A stretch of DNA of 64,000 nt. Source: Streptomyces misionensis. GTDB taxonomy: Bacteria; Actinomycetota; Actinomycetes; Streptomycetales; Streptomycetaceae. The position numbers and the translations under genes are program-made. Positions 8,327 to 16,428 of the stretch are shown one piece after another; positions within the stretch are counted from its first letter, which is position 1, and every line of letters begins with the position of its first letter. Under the pieces are notes generated by a model. That model saw only the letters and a program-made list of their open reading frames with translations. It searched no databases and was not told where the DNA came from. The stretch lies in the NCBI RefSeq assembly GCF_900104815.1, contig NZ_FNTD01000004.1, positions 1,116,001-1,180,000 of the forward strand, given 5' to 3'.

Positions 8327-8863
8327 CTACCGACGGGCGTGCCTCGGCGTCAGCAGGCCCGCGTCCCTGGCCCGGGCGATCAGGCCGAGCGTGCGGCGGC
8401 GGCTGTGGCCGGTGGCCTGCATCAGGGCGAGCACCGGGTCGGCGCCGGCCTCCTGGGCCGCGCGGTACGCGCGGGCGAGCAGCAGCCTGCCCTCGGTGCC
8501 GCGGGGCCAGGCGGGGCGGGCACGGCGGGCTCCCCGGCGCGGGACGCCGGGCGGCTGGCCCCCGTCCCCGGCGCGGTCCCCCGCACGGAACGCCTCCAGC
8601 AGCGGTTCCTCGATCCAGTCCGCGAGCAGCGCGAGGTCGTCCAGGGAGAGGGCGGGGCGGGCCCGGACCTCCTCCACGGAGACGCACCCGGTGCCGCTCA
8701 CCACGGCCAGCGCGTCCACTCCGGCGCCGTCCGGGAAGTCCAGCCGCACATGCAGCCAGGACAGGGCGCCGTCGTGCTCGCGCACCTCCCACGCGGGCCA
8801 CACGGACACCGCGCCGTCCTCCGCGTTCCGATCGGAAAGATCAAGAAAGGATGCCTCAAGCAC
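8327..8863 (-). CDS. DUF6214-like protein
   Basis: The 178-residue protein has the look of a Streptomyces DUF6214 member: VWPAWEVREH near the start, a VDALAVVSGTGCVSVEEVRA middle, SLDDLALLADWIEEPLLEA, a variable Arg/Pro/Gly-rich linker, and the conserved tail ARAYRAAQEAGADPVLAVM-like, ATGHSRRRTLGLIARARDAG. The tail resembles a helix-turn-helix of the sort used to decide plasmid or partition functions, but no function is known for the family. The start is uncertain: GTG 8863 is used because the conserved part begins soon after; no clear ribosome site is visible. It is divergent from the FprA-like gene. Confidence 0.72.
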   Translation of the reverse strand: MLEASFLDLSDRNAEDGAVSVWPAWEVREHDGALSWLHVRLDFPDGAGVDALAVVSGTGCVSVEEVRARPALSLDDLALLADWIEEPLLEAFRAGDRAGDGGQPPGVPRRGARRARPAWPRGTEGRLLLARAYRAAQEAGADPVLALMQATGHSRRRTLGLIARARDAGLLTPRHARR

Positions 8864-9003
8864 CCACGCAACGTAACCGGGCGCTCGCCCGCCATCCGGT
8901 GGGACACGCGTCCGCGTCACCCGGCGGGCCCTGCCACCGGGGGCCCGCCGGGTGCCATGCTGGAACCGTCCGCGCACTCTCCTTTCGCGTCAGGAGCACC
9001 GCC

Positions 9004-10338
9004 GTGCTGCGAGTCGCCGTCGTCGGATCCGGACCGAGCGGGTGCTACACCGCCCAGCACCTCGTCCAGCAGGACGCCGAGGTGTTCGTGGACGTGCTGG
9101 ACCGGCTGCCGTGCCCGTACGGCCTGGTCCGGTACGGCGTCGCCCCGGACCACGAGAAGATCAAGTCCCTCCAGGCGAGCCTGCGCACGGTGCTGGAGCA
9201 CGAGCGGGTGCGCTTCCTCGGCGGGGTCCGGGTGGGCGGGCCCGGCGGGCTGCCGGTGAAGGTGCTCCGCGGGCTGTACCACGCGGTGGTGTACTGCGTG
9301 GGCGCCGCCACCGACCGCCGTCTCGGCATCCCCGGCGAGGACCTGCCGGGCAGCTGGTCGGCGACCGAGTTCGTGGCCTGGTACAGCGCGCACCCGGACG
9401 CGGCCGCCGCCGACTACCTGCGCGGGGTGCGCTCGGCGGTGGTCATCGGCGCGGGCAACGTGGCGGTGGACGTCACCCGGATGCTGGTGCGCGAGGCGGC
9501 CGAGTTGCGGCCGACGGACATGCCGCAGGCGGCGCTGGACGCGCTGGCGGCCAGCGGGGTCGCCGAGGTGCACATGGTGGCGCGGCGCGGTCCCGCGCAG
9601 GCCCGGTTCACCACCAAGGAGCTGCGCGAGCTGGGCACCCTGCCGGGCACCGAAGTCGTCGTGGAGAAGGGCGACTTGGCGCTCGACCCGGTCGACCCGG
9701 AGGCGCTGCCCGCGGTGCAGCGGCGCAATCTGGACGTGCTGCGCGGCTGGGCGGAGCGGCCGTCGCCCGGCGCCGGGCGGCATGTCCGGCTGCGGTTCTT
9801 CCTGCGTCCCGTGGAGCTGCTGGCGGACGGCGGCCGGGTGGGCGCGGTCCGCTTCGAGCGCACCGCACCGGACGGCCGGGGCGGGGTGACGGGCACGGGA
9901 CGGTACGAGGAGCTGCCGGCTCAGCTGGTGCTGCGCTCGGTGGGGTATCGCGGGGTGCCGCTGGAGGGGCTGCCGTTCGACGAGGCGAGCGGCACGGTGC
10001 CGCACACGGCGGGGCGGGTGGTGCGCGACGGTGCCGCCTCCCCCGGGGAGTACGTCGCCGGCTGGATCAAGCGGGGCCCCTCGGGGGTGATCGGCACCAA
10101 CCGGCCGTGCGCCAAGGAGACGGTGGCCTCCCTGCTCCTGGACGCGCCCGCGCTGGCGCGCGCCGATGTGCCGGCCGACCCGGTCCCGGCGCTGCGGGCG
10201 GCCGGGATCGAGCCGGTGCCCTGGGACGGCTGGCTGGCGATCGAGCGGGCGGAGGCCGAGCTGGGCGCGCGGCTGGGCCGGGGCGTGGTGAAGCTGGCCG
10301 ACTGGGAGACGCTGCTGGCGGTGGCCAGGTCCTCGTGA
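9004..10338 (+). CDS. FAD-dependent NADPH:ferredoxin reductase, FprA-like
   Basis: The 444-residue protein starts with the FAD-binding Rossmann motif VAVVGSGPSGCYTAQHL, has the PYGLVRYGVAPDHEKIK segment diagnostic of the adrenodoxin-reductase/FprA group, the NADP-binding VVIGAGNVAVDVTRML, and the C-terminal GWIKRGPSGVIGTNRPCAKETV block that closes over FAD. These enzymes pass electrons from NADPH to ferredoxins serving P450s and other monooxygenases. Length fits (FprA is about 456 residues). GTG 9004 is preceded by AGGAG. A much longer in-frame upstream extension is antisense to the DUF6214 gene and was rejected. No ferredoxin or P450 gene is adjacent. Confidence 0.92.
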   Translation: MLRVAVVGSGPSGCYTAQHLVQQDAEVFVDVLDRLPCPYGLVRYGVAPDHEKIKSLQASLRTVLEHERVRFLGGVRVGGPGGLPVKVLRGLYHAVVYCVGAATDRRLGIPGEDLPGSWSATEFVAWYSAHPDAAAADYLRGVRSAVVIGAGNVAVDVTRMLVREAAELRPTDMPQAALDALAASGVAEVHMVARRGPAQARFTTKELRELGTLPGTEVVVEKGDLALDPVDPEALPAVQRRNLDVLRGWAERPSPGAGRHVRLRFFLRPVELLADGGRVGAVRFERTAPDGRGGVTGTGRYEELPAQLVLRSVGYRGVPLEGLPFDEASGTVPHTAGRVVRDGAASPGEYVAGWIKRGPSGVIGTNRPCAKETVASLLLDAPALARADVPADPVPALRAAGIEPVPWDGWLAIERAEAELGARLGRGVVKLADWETLLAVARSS

Positions 10339-10360
10339 CCCCGCGGCCCGGCGGCGGGTC

Positions 10361-13300
10361 TCAGGTCGGCAGCAGCCGTACCACCGTCTCCTCCAGCCGG
10401 GGCAGCGCCCGCTGTCCCGCCAGGGCCAGCCCGATGGCGGCGACCACGCCGCCCCAGGCGACGGGGCCGAGCGGGGTGCAACCGAAGGCGCGGCTGAGGA
10501 CGGGGGTCTGGACGACGGCGACGAGGGCCGCGGCGGAGCCCAGCGAGGTGAGCTGCACCAGCCGGCTGTCACGCCGGTCGAGGAGGGTCTGCACCAGCTG
10601 GGTGCCGACCACCCCGCACAGCGCCATGGTGCTGGAGCGGCGGGCGGTGCCCGGGGTGAAACGGCCGATCAGCCAGGCCGTGAGCGCGCCCAGACAGGTG
10701 GTCGTGGCGCGGTGCCGGATCTGCCGCAGCAGCGGGTCGCCCAGTACCCCGGCCGCCTCCTCGACATGGGCGAGGTCCGCTTCGCCCTCCTTCTCCGTGA
10801 CGGCCACCGCCATCGACGGGAACAGGTCGGTGAACAGGTTGACCATGAGCATCTGCCGGGTGGACAGCGGCGCCCGGCCGGACAGCAGGGTGCCGATGAG
10901 GCCGAAGGCCACCTCGCCCGCGTTGCCGCCGATGAGGATGGCGATGGCGTCGGCGACGCTGTGCCACAGGGCGCGGCCCTCGCCGATGGCGTCGATCAGC
11001 ACCGTCAGGTCGTCGTCGGTCAGCACGATGTCGGCGGCGTTGCGGGCGGCGGCCGAGCCCCGGGCGCTGATGCCGACGCCGATGTCGGCGGCGCGGATGG
11101 CCGCGGCGTCGTTGGCGCCGTCGCCGACCATGCCGACCACCCGGCCCGCGTCCCGCAGCGCCTCGACGACCTGGAGCTTCTGCTCGGGCGCCACCCGGGC
11201 CACCACGCCCGCGTCGCGCAGCATCCGGGCCCTGGACGCCCGGTCGGCCGCGGCCAGTTCGTCGCCGGTGACCACCACGGTCTCCTCCGGCCAGCCCAGT
11301 TCGGCGGCGATGGCACGAGCGGTCTGAGGGTGATCGCCGGTGAGCACGACGGGCCGTACGCCCGCCTCGTGCAGCCCCTTCACCAGCGCCGTCGAGGTGT
11401 CGCGGGGTACGTCGGACAGCGCCAGCACGCCGGTGAACTCCAGCCCCTGGAGCGGTTGTTCGAGTACGTCGGACGGGTCGTCGCCGGGGTCGAGCCGGCG
11501 TTCGGCCACGGCGAGGACGCGCAGTCCCGAACCGGCCAGTTCCTGGGCCGCCTCGGCGGCCCCGGCCGGAAGTCCGGCGCAGGCGGGCAGCACGGTCTCC
11601 GGGGCGCCCTTGACCACGAGGAGGCGTGGCCCGTCGCCGCTCCGTCCGACGGCGGCCGCGTAGCCGCGGGCGGCCTCGAAGGGCAGGCCCGCGAGCTGGG
11701 TCCACGCTCGGTCGGGTCCGGCGGCGTCCAGGACGGCCTCGTCGGTGGCGTGCACCGGCCGGTCGGAGCCGCCGTTGGTGCGGGGGCAGGCCCGCGCGGC
11801 GGCCCGTACGGTGTCCGCGGAGCCGGTGTCGGCGGCGGCGCGCACGGTTCCCTCCGCGTCCGAGACCCGCACCAGTCGCAGCCGGTTCTCGGTGAGGGTG
11901 CCGGTCTTGTCGAAGCAGATGGTGTCCATCCGGCCGAGCGCCTCCAGGGTGCGCGGGGTGCGCACCAGGACGCCGTCGCGGCTGAGCCGCCGGGCGGCCG
12001 CCAGCTGGGCGACCGTCGCCACCAGGGGCAGCCCCTCGGGGACCGCGGCCACGGCGACCGCCACTCCCCCGCTGACCGCCTCGCGGATCGGGGTGCCGCG
12101 CAGCAGCGCCAGGCCGGTCACGGCGGCGCCGCCCGCCAGCGTCAACGGCAGTGCCTTGCGGGTGAGTTCCTGGAGGCGGGCCTGGACCCCGGCCGCCGGG
12201 GGCGTGCGCGCGGCGAGGTGGACGGCGCGGGCGGCCTCGGTGTGCTCGCCGGTGTCGACCACGACGGCCCGCGCCTCGCCCGCCACCACGGTCGTGCCCT
12301 CGAAGACCATGCAGCTGCGGTCGGCGACGGGGGCGTGCGGGGTGGGATCGGTGTCCTTCTCCACCGGCAGCGACTCGCCGGTCAGCGCGGACTCGTCCAC
12401 TTCCAGGCCGTCCTGCCACAGCAGCCGGGCGTCGGCGGGCACCACGTCGTCGCCCTTCAGCTGGATCACGTCGCCGGGCGCGAGCTTGCCCGCCTCCACG
12501 GTGCGGGTGCCGCCGGCCGGGGCCTCCTCCTCGGGCGGCACCACCCGGGCCTTGCGCTTCTGGTCCGCGACGAGACCCGACAACGCCCGTTCCGCGCGCA
12601 GCCGTTGGACGCCGCCGACGAGGGCGTTCAGATCGAGGGCACCGACGACGAGCAGGGCGTCCACGACCGAGCCGAGGATCGCGGAGGCGGCCGAGCCGAC
12701 CGCGAGGACCGGGGTGAGCGGATCGTGCAGCTCGCCGCGGACGGCGCTGCCCAGCTCGTAGGTCCAGCGGGCCGGGGCCGCCATCGGGTGCCGGTACACC
12801 CCTTCGGCGGCGGTGCGCACCCGCGCGGTGAGGGCGCCCAACGGGGTGCTTACCTCGGCGGGTTGGTGTTCGAGGCGGTCCCGGGCCTGATCCGGGTCGA
12901 GTTCGTGCCAGTGCACCCGGGGCCTCGGGTGCGGGGCGCGGGCCAGTGCCACGCCGAGCGCGGAGCGGACGCCGGTGAACAGGGCGGTGGCGGCGCCGGC
13001 GTCGACGGGCGCGTGCCGCAGCCCCGGCAGCATGGCGAGGCGCCCCCGGCCGCCCTTGGCCTCGCCGACGGCCACGAGCAGTCCGGACAGCGCGGCGCCG
13101 GAGCGGGCCATGGTCTGGGCGCGGCGGCCGACCGCGCGGGCCGCGGGTATCGCGGTCAGCACCCGCCACACGTCGGGCAGCCCGTGCAGGGCCAGGATGT
13201 CGGCGCCCCACACCACGGCGCCGCCCCGGTCGGTGAGGGCGACGGCGACATCGCTGCCGCGCAGCGCGGCCAGGACGTCGCTCTCGTCGGCCGAGCGCAC

Positions 13301-14893
13301 GCGGGCCACCGTGAGGACGGCGTCCGCCTCGCGGCGCGCCTCGTAGACCACGTCGTCCAGCGGGCGGCGGGCGTCCACGACCTGGTCGGCGAGGCCGGTG
13401 AAGTCCTCCAGGGCGGGGTCGTCCACGAGGACCACCCTGAGCCCGGCGCGGCGGGCCGCGTCCAGCACCGGTTCGGCCCAGGGGTCGGCCTCCCCGTCGG
13501 GGCCGCGCAGCGCACCGCAGTGCAGCACGACGGTGCCCGCCATCTCCAGCTGGCGCAGCCGGTCCGGGTCGCGCACCAGCACCCCGGCCCGGGAGAGGGC
13601 GGCGCTGAGCACGGCGTGGAAGGCGGCGGGGCCGTAGCGGGCGGCCTTGGGCGAGCCGGCGAGCACCGCTTCGGCGGCCTCCGCCGCGTCGTGCTTGACC
13701 AGCAGGGTCGCGGCGGCGCCCAGCACGCTGCCCGCGGAGGCGTGGGCCGCGTACTCCTGGGCGGGCGACTCCCGCAGCGGCGGGCGGGGCTCGGCGCCGG
13801 GCGCGAGGCTGACGCGGCCGGGGGCGCACAGGTCGTCGTGCACGGCGTCGAAGGCGGCCGCGCGGGCGACGGTCTCGGCGACCTGGCAGGTGCGCAGGGC
13901 GCCGTCGAGCAGCAGCGAGGCCGGGGTCTGCCCCGCGCCGTGCACGGCGGCGTTGGCGGCGGCCAGGACGAGGTCCATCCGGGCGGGGCCGAGGCGGGTG
14001 CGCAGCCAGGCGCGGAAGCGCGGGTTCTCGCGCAGCAGCGTCACCACGGCGGTCACCATCCGGGGCGAGGGCGGCAGCCGCAGCGCGTACCCGGCGACCG
14101 CGACGGCGATGCCCAGCGCGTCGGCCGACAGGGTGGCCACGGCGGTGCGCACCCCGGCGGGGTCGGCCGGGTGGGTGGTCTCCTCCACGTCCGCGGCGGC
14201 CAGTTCGAGCCCGTGGTGGGCGGCCAGTTCCGCGGCGCGTGCGAGGACCTCGTCGCCGGCCCCCTCCTCGGTGGCGCTCACGACCAGCCGGCCCAGCCCC
14301 TCGTCCCAGTAGGCGAACAGCACGTCGGGCCGCTCGGCGAGGGCGGCGGCGACACGGCGGGCCAGGTGGGCGGTGCGGGCGCGGCCGTGGGGTGCGGCGG
14401 GCGGGGGTTCCGTGCCCGCAGGGGGTGTGGTGGGCGGGGGTTCCGTGCCGCCGAGGGGCCCGGGGGGCGGTGGCGTGGTGTCCGCCGGGTGCTCGTGGGC
14501 CGAGGGGGGCTCGGGTCCCCCGGCGGGAGGCGTCGTGCCGGCCGTGCCTTCCGGCTGGGTGGGTGCCGTGCCCGGCGCGGGGGGTGCCGTACCGCCGGCG
14601 CGCTCGTGTGCCGGGGGCGGCTCCGCGCCGTCGCCCGGCTCGGGCGGCAGGGGGCGCAGGGCGAGGTGGGCGCGGGTGCCGGAGCGCCAGTGGTCGTCGC
14701 CGCCGGGCAGGGTGTTGCGGGCGACGCGGGCGACCCGCACGGCGGCGTCCATGCCGCGCACGCCCGCGCGCGCCGTCCCCGCGGCCGCCCCGGCGGCGAC
14801 CCCCACGGCGGGCGCGGATGCACGGGCGAGCAGCCGCGGTGCCGCGGGCAGCAGCCGGAGGGTGGCTCGCGGCACGGTGAACAGACCGGGCAA
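10361..14893 (-). CDS. Giant cation-translocating P-type ATPase, CtpI-like, with degenerate N-terminal half
   Basis: At 1510 residues this is about twice a normal P-type ATPase. The C-terminal half is complete: TGES near 838, FDKTGTLT with the phosphorylated Asp near 992, a nucleotide domain, MVGDGANDAAA hinge motif and four or more C-terminal membrane helices. The N-terminal 600 residues hold a Pro/Thr-rich linker (about residues 90-175), a small domain resembling a metal-binding HMA fold, and a shadow P-domain where DKTGT is replaced by HCGALRG near 457, so it cannot be phosphorylated. This architecture matches mycobacterial CtpI/CtpH-type transporters. The transported ion is unknown. TTG 14893 is preceded by GAGGAGGG; it follows the His-rich gene by 10 nt, implying one operon. 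Confidence 0.88.
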   Translation of the reverse strand: MPGLFTVPRATLRLLPAAPRLLARASAPAVGVAAGAAAGTARAGVRGMDAAVRVARVARNTLPGGDDHWRSGTRAHLALRPLPPEPGDGAEPPPAHERAGGTAPPAPGTAPTQPEGTAGTTPPAGGPEPPSAHEHPADTTPPPPGPLGGTEPPPTTPPAGTEPPPAAPHGRARTAHLARRVAAALAERPDVLFAYWDEGLGRLVVSATEEGAGDEVLARAAELAAHHGLELAAADVEETTHPADPAGVRTAVATLSADALGIAVAVAGYALRLPPSPRMVTAVVTLLRENPRFRAWLRTRLGPARMDLVLAAANAAVHGAGQTPASLLLDGALRTCQVAETVARAAAFDAVHDDLCAPGRVSLAPGAEPRPPLRESPAQEYAAHASAGSVLGAAATLLVKHDAAEAAEAVLAGSPKAARYGPAAFHAVLSAALSRAGVLVRDPDRLRQLEMAGTVVLHCGALRGPDGEADPWAEPVLDAARRAGLRVVLVDDPALEDFTGLADQVVDARRPLDDVVYEARREADAVLTVARVRSADESDVLAALRGSDVAVALTDRGGAVVWGADILALHGLPDVWRVLTAIPAARAVGRRAQTMARSGAALSGLLVAVGEAKGGRGRLAMLPGLRHAPVDAGAATALFTGVRSALGVALARAPHPRPRVHWHELDPDQARDRLEHQPAEVSTPLGALTARVRTAAEGVYRHPMAAPARWTYELGSAVRGELHDPLTPVLAVGSAASAILGSVVDALLVVGALDLNALVGGVQRLRAERALSGLVADQKRKARVVPPEEEAPAGGTRTVEAGKLAPGDVIQLKGDDVVPADARLLWQDGLEVDESALTGESLPVEKDTDPTPHAPVADRSCMVFEGTTVVAGEARAVVVDTGEHTEAARAVHLAARTPPAAGVQARLQELTRKALPLTLAGGAAVTGLALLRGTPIREAVSGGVAVAVAAVPEGLPLVATVAQLAAARRLSRDGVLVRTPRTLEALGRMDTICFDKTGTLTENRLRLVRVSDAEGTVRAAADTGSADTVRAAARACPRTNGGSDRPVHATDEAVLDAAGPDRAWTQLAGLPFEAARGYAAAVGRSGDGPRLLVVKGAPETVLPACAGLPAGAAEAAQELAGSGLRVLAVAERRLDPGDDPSDVLEQPLQGLEFTGVLALSDVPRDTSTALVKGLHEAGVRPVVLTGDHPQTARAIAAELGWPEETVVVTGDELAAADRASRARMLRDAGVVARVAPEQKLQVVEALRDAGRVVGMVGDGANDAAAIRAADIGVGISARGSAAARNAADIVLTDDDLTVLIDAIGEGRALWHSVADAIAILIGGNAGEVAFGLIGTLLSGRAPLSTRQMLMVNLFTDLFPSMAVAVTEKEGEADLAHVEEAAGVLGDPLLRQIRHRATTTCLGALTAWLIGRFTPGTARRSSTMALCGVVGTQLVQTLLDRRDSRLVQLTSLGSAAALVAVVQTPVLSRAFGCTPLGPVAWGGVVAAIGLALAGQRALPRLEETVVRLLPT

Positions 14894-14903
14894 GGGGCCC
14901 TCC

Positions 14904-15419
14904 TCAGCGGGTGGTGCGGTCGGGGCGTGCGGTGGGACCGAGGGGCCCGGTCATCTTCTTGGGGGCTTCGGCCGCGCCCGGTGCCTGGTCCTCACCGGCG
15001 TGCCCGTGCCCGTGCTTCTTTCCGTGTCCGTGTTCCTGCCGGTGCCCGTGTCCGTGTTCGGGCCCGTGTTCGTGGGTCTCGGGGCCGGACCGCAGTGCGG
15101 CGGTGCCGAGATCGTGCGGGCGCTGTGCCGTCTCCTCCAGTGGTGCCGCCGCCTCCCGCTCGGCGGGCCGGGGCTGGGTGAGCCAGGCCACCGCGGCACC
15201 GGTCAGGGCCACCGGCCACTCCACCACGCCCGCGGCGCCGAGCACCCCCGCGCCGGCGTACACCGCGATGCGCCGTCCGCGCGGGGAGACCGCGCCCACC
15301 TTGTCCAGGGTTTCCTCCGCGGCCCTGCCCACCGCCGTGGCGCCGGGCACCTTGCGCAGCACCGAGGCGGCACCGCGCAGGGGCGCCGTGAGGACCGACG
15401 AGTCGTTCCGCTCAGCCAT
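14904..15419 (-). CDS. His-rich membrane protein, likely metal-binding partner of the P-type ATPase
   Basis: The 171-residue protein has an amphipathic N-terminus with GAASVLRKVPGATAVGRAAE, two adjacent hydrophobic segments (about residues 48-85), and a hydrophilic tail with some dozen His residues in HGHGHRQEHGHG- and KKHGHGHAG-type runs. Such tails commonly chelate Zn, Ni, Co or Cu. I know no named family. The ATG at 15419 follows a GAGGAGA ribosome site, and the gene ends 10 nt before the ATPase gene, so the two are probably co-transcribed; a role as metal sink or delivery subunit for the ATPase is inferred from this. Confidence 0.75.
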   Translation of the reverse strand: MAERNDSSVLTAPLRGAASVLRKVPGATAVGRAAEETLDKVGAVSPRGRRIAVYAGAGVLGAAGVVEWPVALTGAAVAWLTQPRPAEREAAAPLEETAQRPHDLGTAALRSGPETHEHGPEHGHGHRQEHGHGKKHGHGHAGEDQAPGAAEAPKKMTGPLGPTARPDRTTR

Positions 15420-15595
15420 GACTCTCCTCGGGTGAGATCGTCCCCCTCGCCCCACCGAGTGCCCGCGACCGGCCTGGTCATCCTCCTGTTCCCGCTGACT
15501 CCCGCTGACTCCCAGCAAACGCCCTGCGCGCCGCCCGCGCCACCCGCACGGCACAGATCCGGGCCGCCGGGGCCGCCGCCGCGGTCAGCGGGCCG

Positions 15596-16357
15596 TCACG
15601 CCTCGCCCCGGTCCCGCCAGCCCGCCGCGGCGGCCACCTCCCGCCGGTACTCGGCGTAGGCCGTGCGCAGCGCGGGGCCCGGCCAGTCGGTGGGCAGGAG
15701 GGCGGGCGGGAGGACGGGATCGCCGAGGAGATGGCGCACGATCGCCGCGAAGGCGGTGAGGCGTTCGGCGGGGCCGGGTGCGGCGGCCGCGTGGGCGAGC
15801 AGGGCGCGGGCGGTGGCCGCCCAGCCGTCCAGCGGCCACAGACGGGCGACCAGGTCCTGCGCCGGTTCGTCGGGACGGGCGGTGTAGGCCCCCGCCACCT
15901 CGCGCAGTCCGTCCGGCAGGCGCCGTTCGAGGTTGGCCGGGCGCAGCCAGACGCCCTCGCGCAGTTCGGCCAGGCGCAGGGCGGTCAGCCGGGAGCGCAG
16001 TTCGGCGCGTTCGGCGGGACCGCGTCCCGTCGCCGTGATCACCACCATCTCCCAGTCGCCGTGCCACGCGCGGGTGCCGGGGTGGATCGCGTCGTCCTGC
16101 CGGCGCTGACGGGCGAGCAGCCGGTCGCTGAGACCGTAGACCGCGTCGGTGCGCCACAGGTCGCCCGCGGCCACCATCCGGCTCAGGGCGGCCCGCAGCG
16201 TGGAACCGCCGACGCCGAAGGGTTCGACCAGCCGCACGAGGTCCTTCACCGGCAACTGGGGCGGGTGCACGGCGAGCAGCATGCTCAGCACGGCCGACCG
16301 TGCGGACAGGGACCGCAGGCCGGCCGCCCCGGGCCCGGCCGACTCGTTCACGCGCAT
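15596..16357 (-). CDS. PaaX family transcriptional regulator
   Basis: The 253-residue protein has the PaaX layout: an N-terminal winged helix (LSARSAVLSMLLAVHPPQLPVKDLV and GVGGSTLRAALSRMVAAGDL, with the VRxALSRM-like recognition helix), the central WHGDWEMVVI domain, and the C-terminal domain with LRTAYAEYRREV. PaaX proteins repress catabolic genes and are released by aryl-CoA or similar thioesters. ATG 16357 is chosen because a TAGGGT box (minus strand, 16366-16371) lies 8 nt upstream, suggesting a leaderless mRNA. It is divergent from the aidB-like gene, and the intervening inverted repeat 16382-16423 is a plausible binding site, so AidB is the likely target. Confidence 0.9.
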   Translation of the reverse strand: MRVNESAGPGAAGLRSLSARSAVLSMLLAVHPPQLPVKDLVRLVEPFGVGGSTLRAALSRMVAAGDLWRTDAVYGLSDRLLARQRRQDDAIHPGTRAWHGDWEMVVITATGRGPAERAELRSRLTALRLAELREGVWLRPANLERRLPDGLREVAGAYTARPDEPAQDLVARLWPLDGWAATARALLAHAAAAPGPAERLTAFAAIVRHLLGDPVLPPALLPTDWPGPALRTAYAEYRREVAAAAGWRDRGEA

Positions 16358-16381
16358 GGGCACGTACCCTACGTCCGCGAC

Positions 16382-16423
16382 CATGTTGCACTATTGCTAC
16401 AACCGCAGGGAAAGCGCAACATG
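16382..16423. promoter_or_regulatory. Long-spaced inverted repeat between paaX and aidB, probable PaaX operator
   Basis: CATGTTGC (16382-16389) and GCAACATG (16416-16423) are perfect 8-bp inverted arms separated by 26 bp. PaaX sites in other bacteria have the same general form of two arms with a long spacer. The arms bracket the region where both divergent promoters should lie. A second, less perfect symmetry, GTTG-n11-CAAC, occupies 16385-16403. No factor binding is proven. Confidence 0.6.
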
Positions 16424-16428
16424 GCCGT

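Noticed and set aside
10712..15181. Very long open plus-strand frame opposite the P-type ATPase (about 1490 codons)
   Set aside because: Gly/Ala/Arg/Val-rich with no domain; a by-product of high GC third positions on the complementary strand.
14904..15419. DNA repeats coding the His-rich tail as a separate repeat feature
   Set aside because: The GTGTCCGTG-like units are simply His/Gly codons and too short and irregular to treat as an independent repeat.
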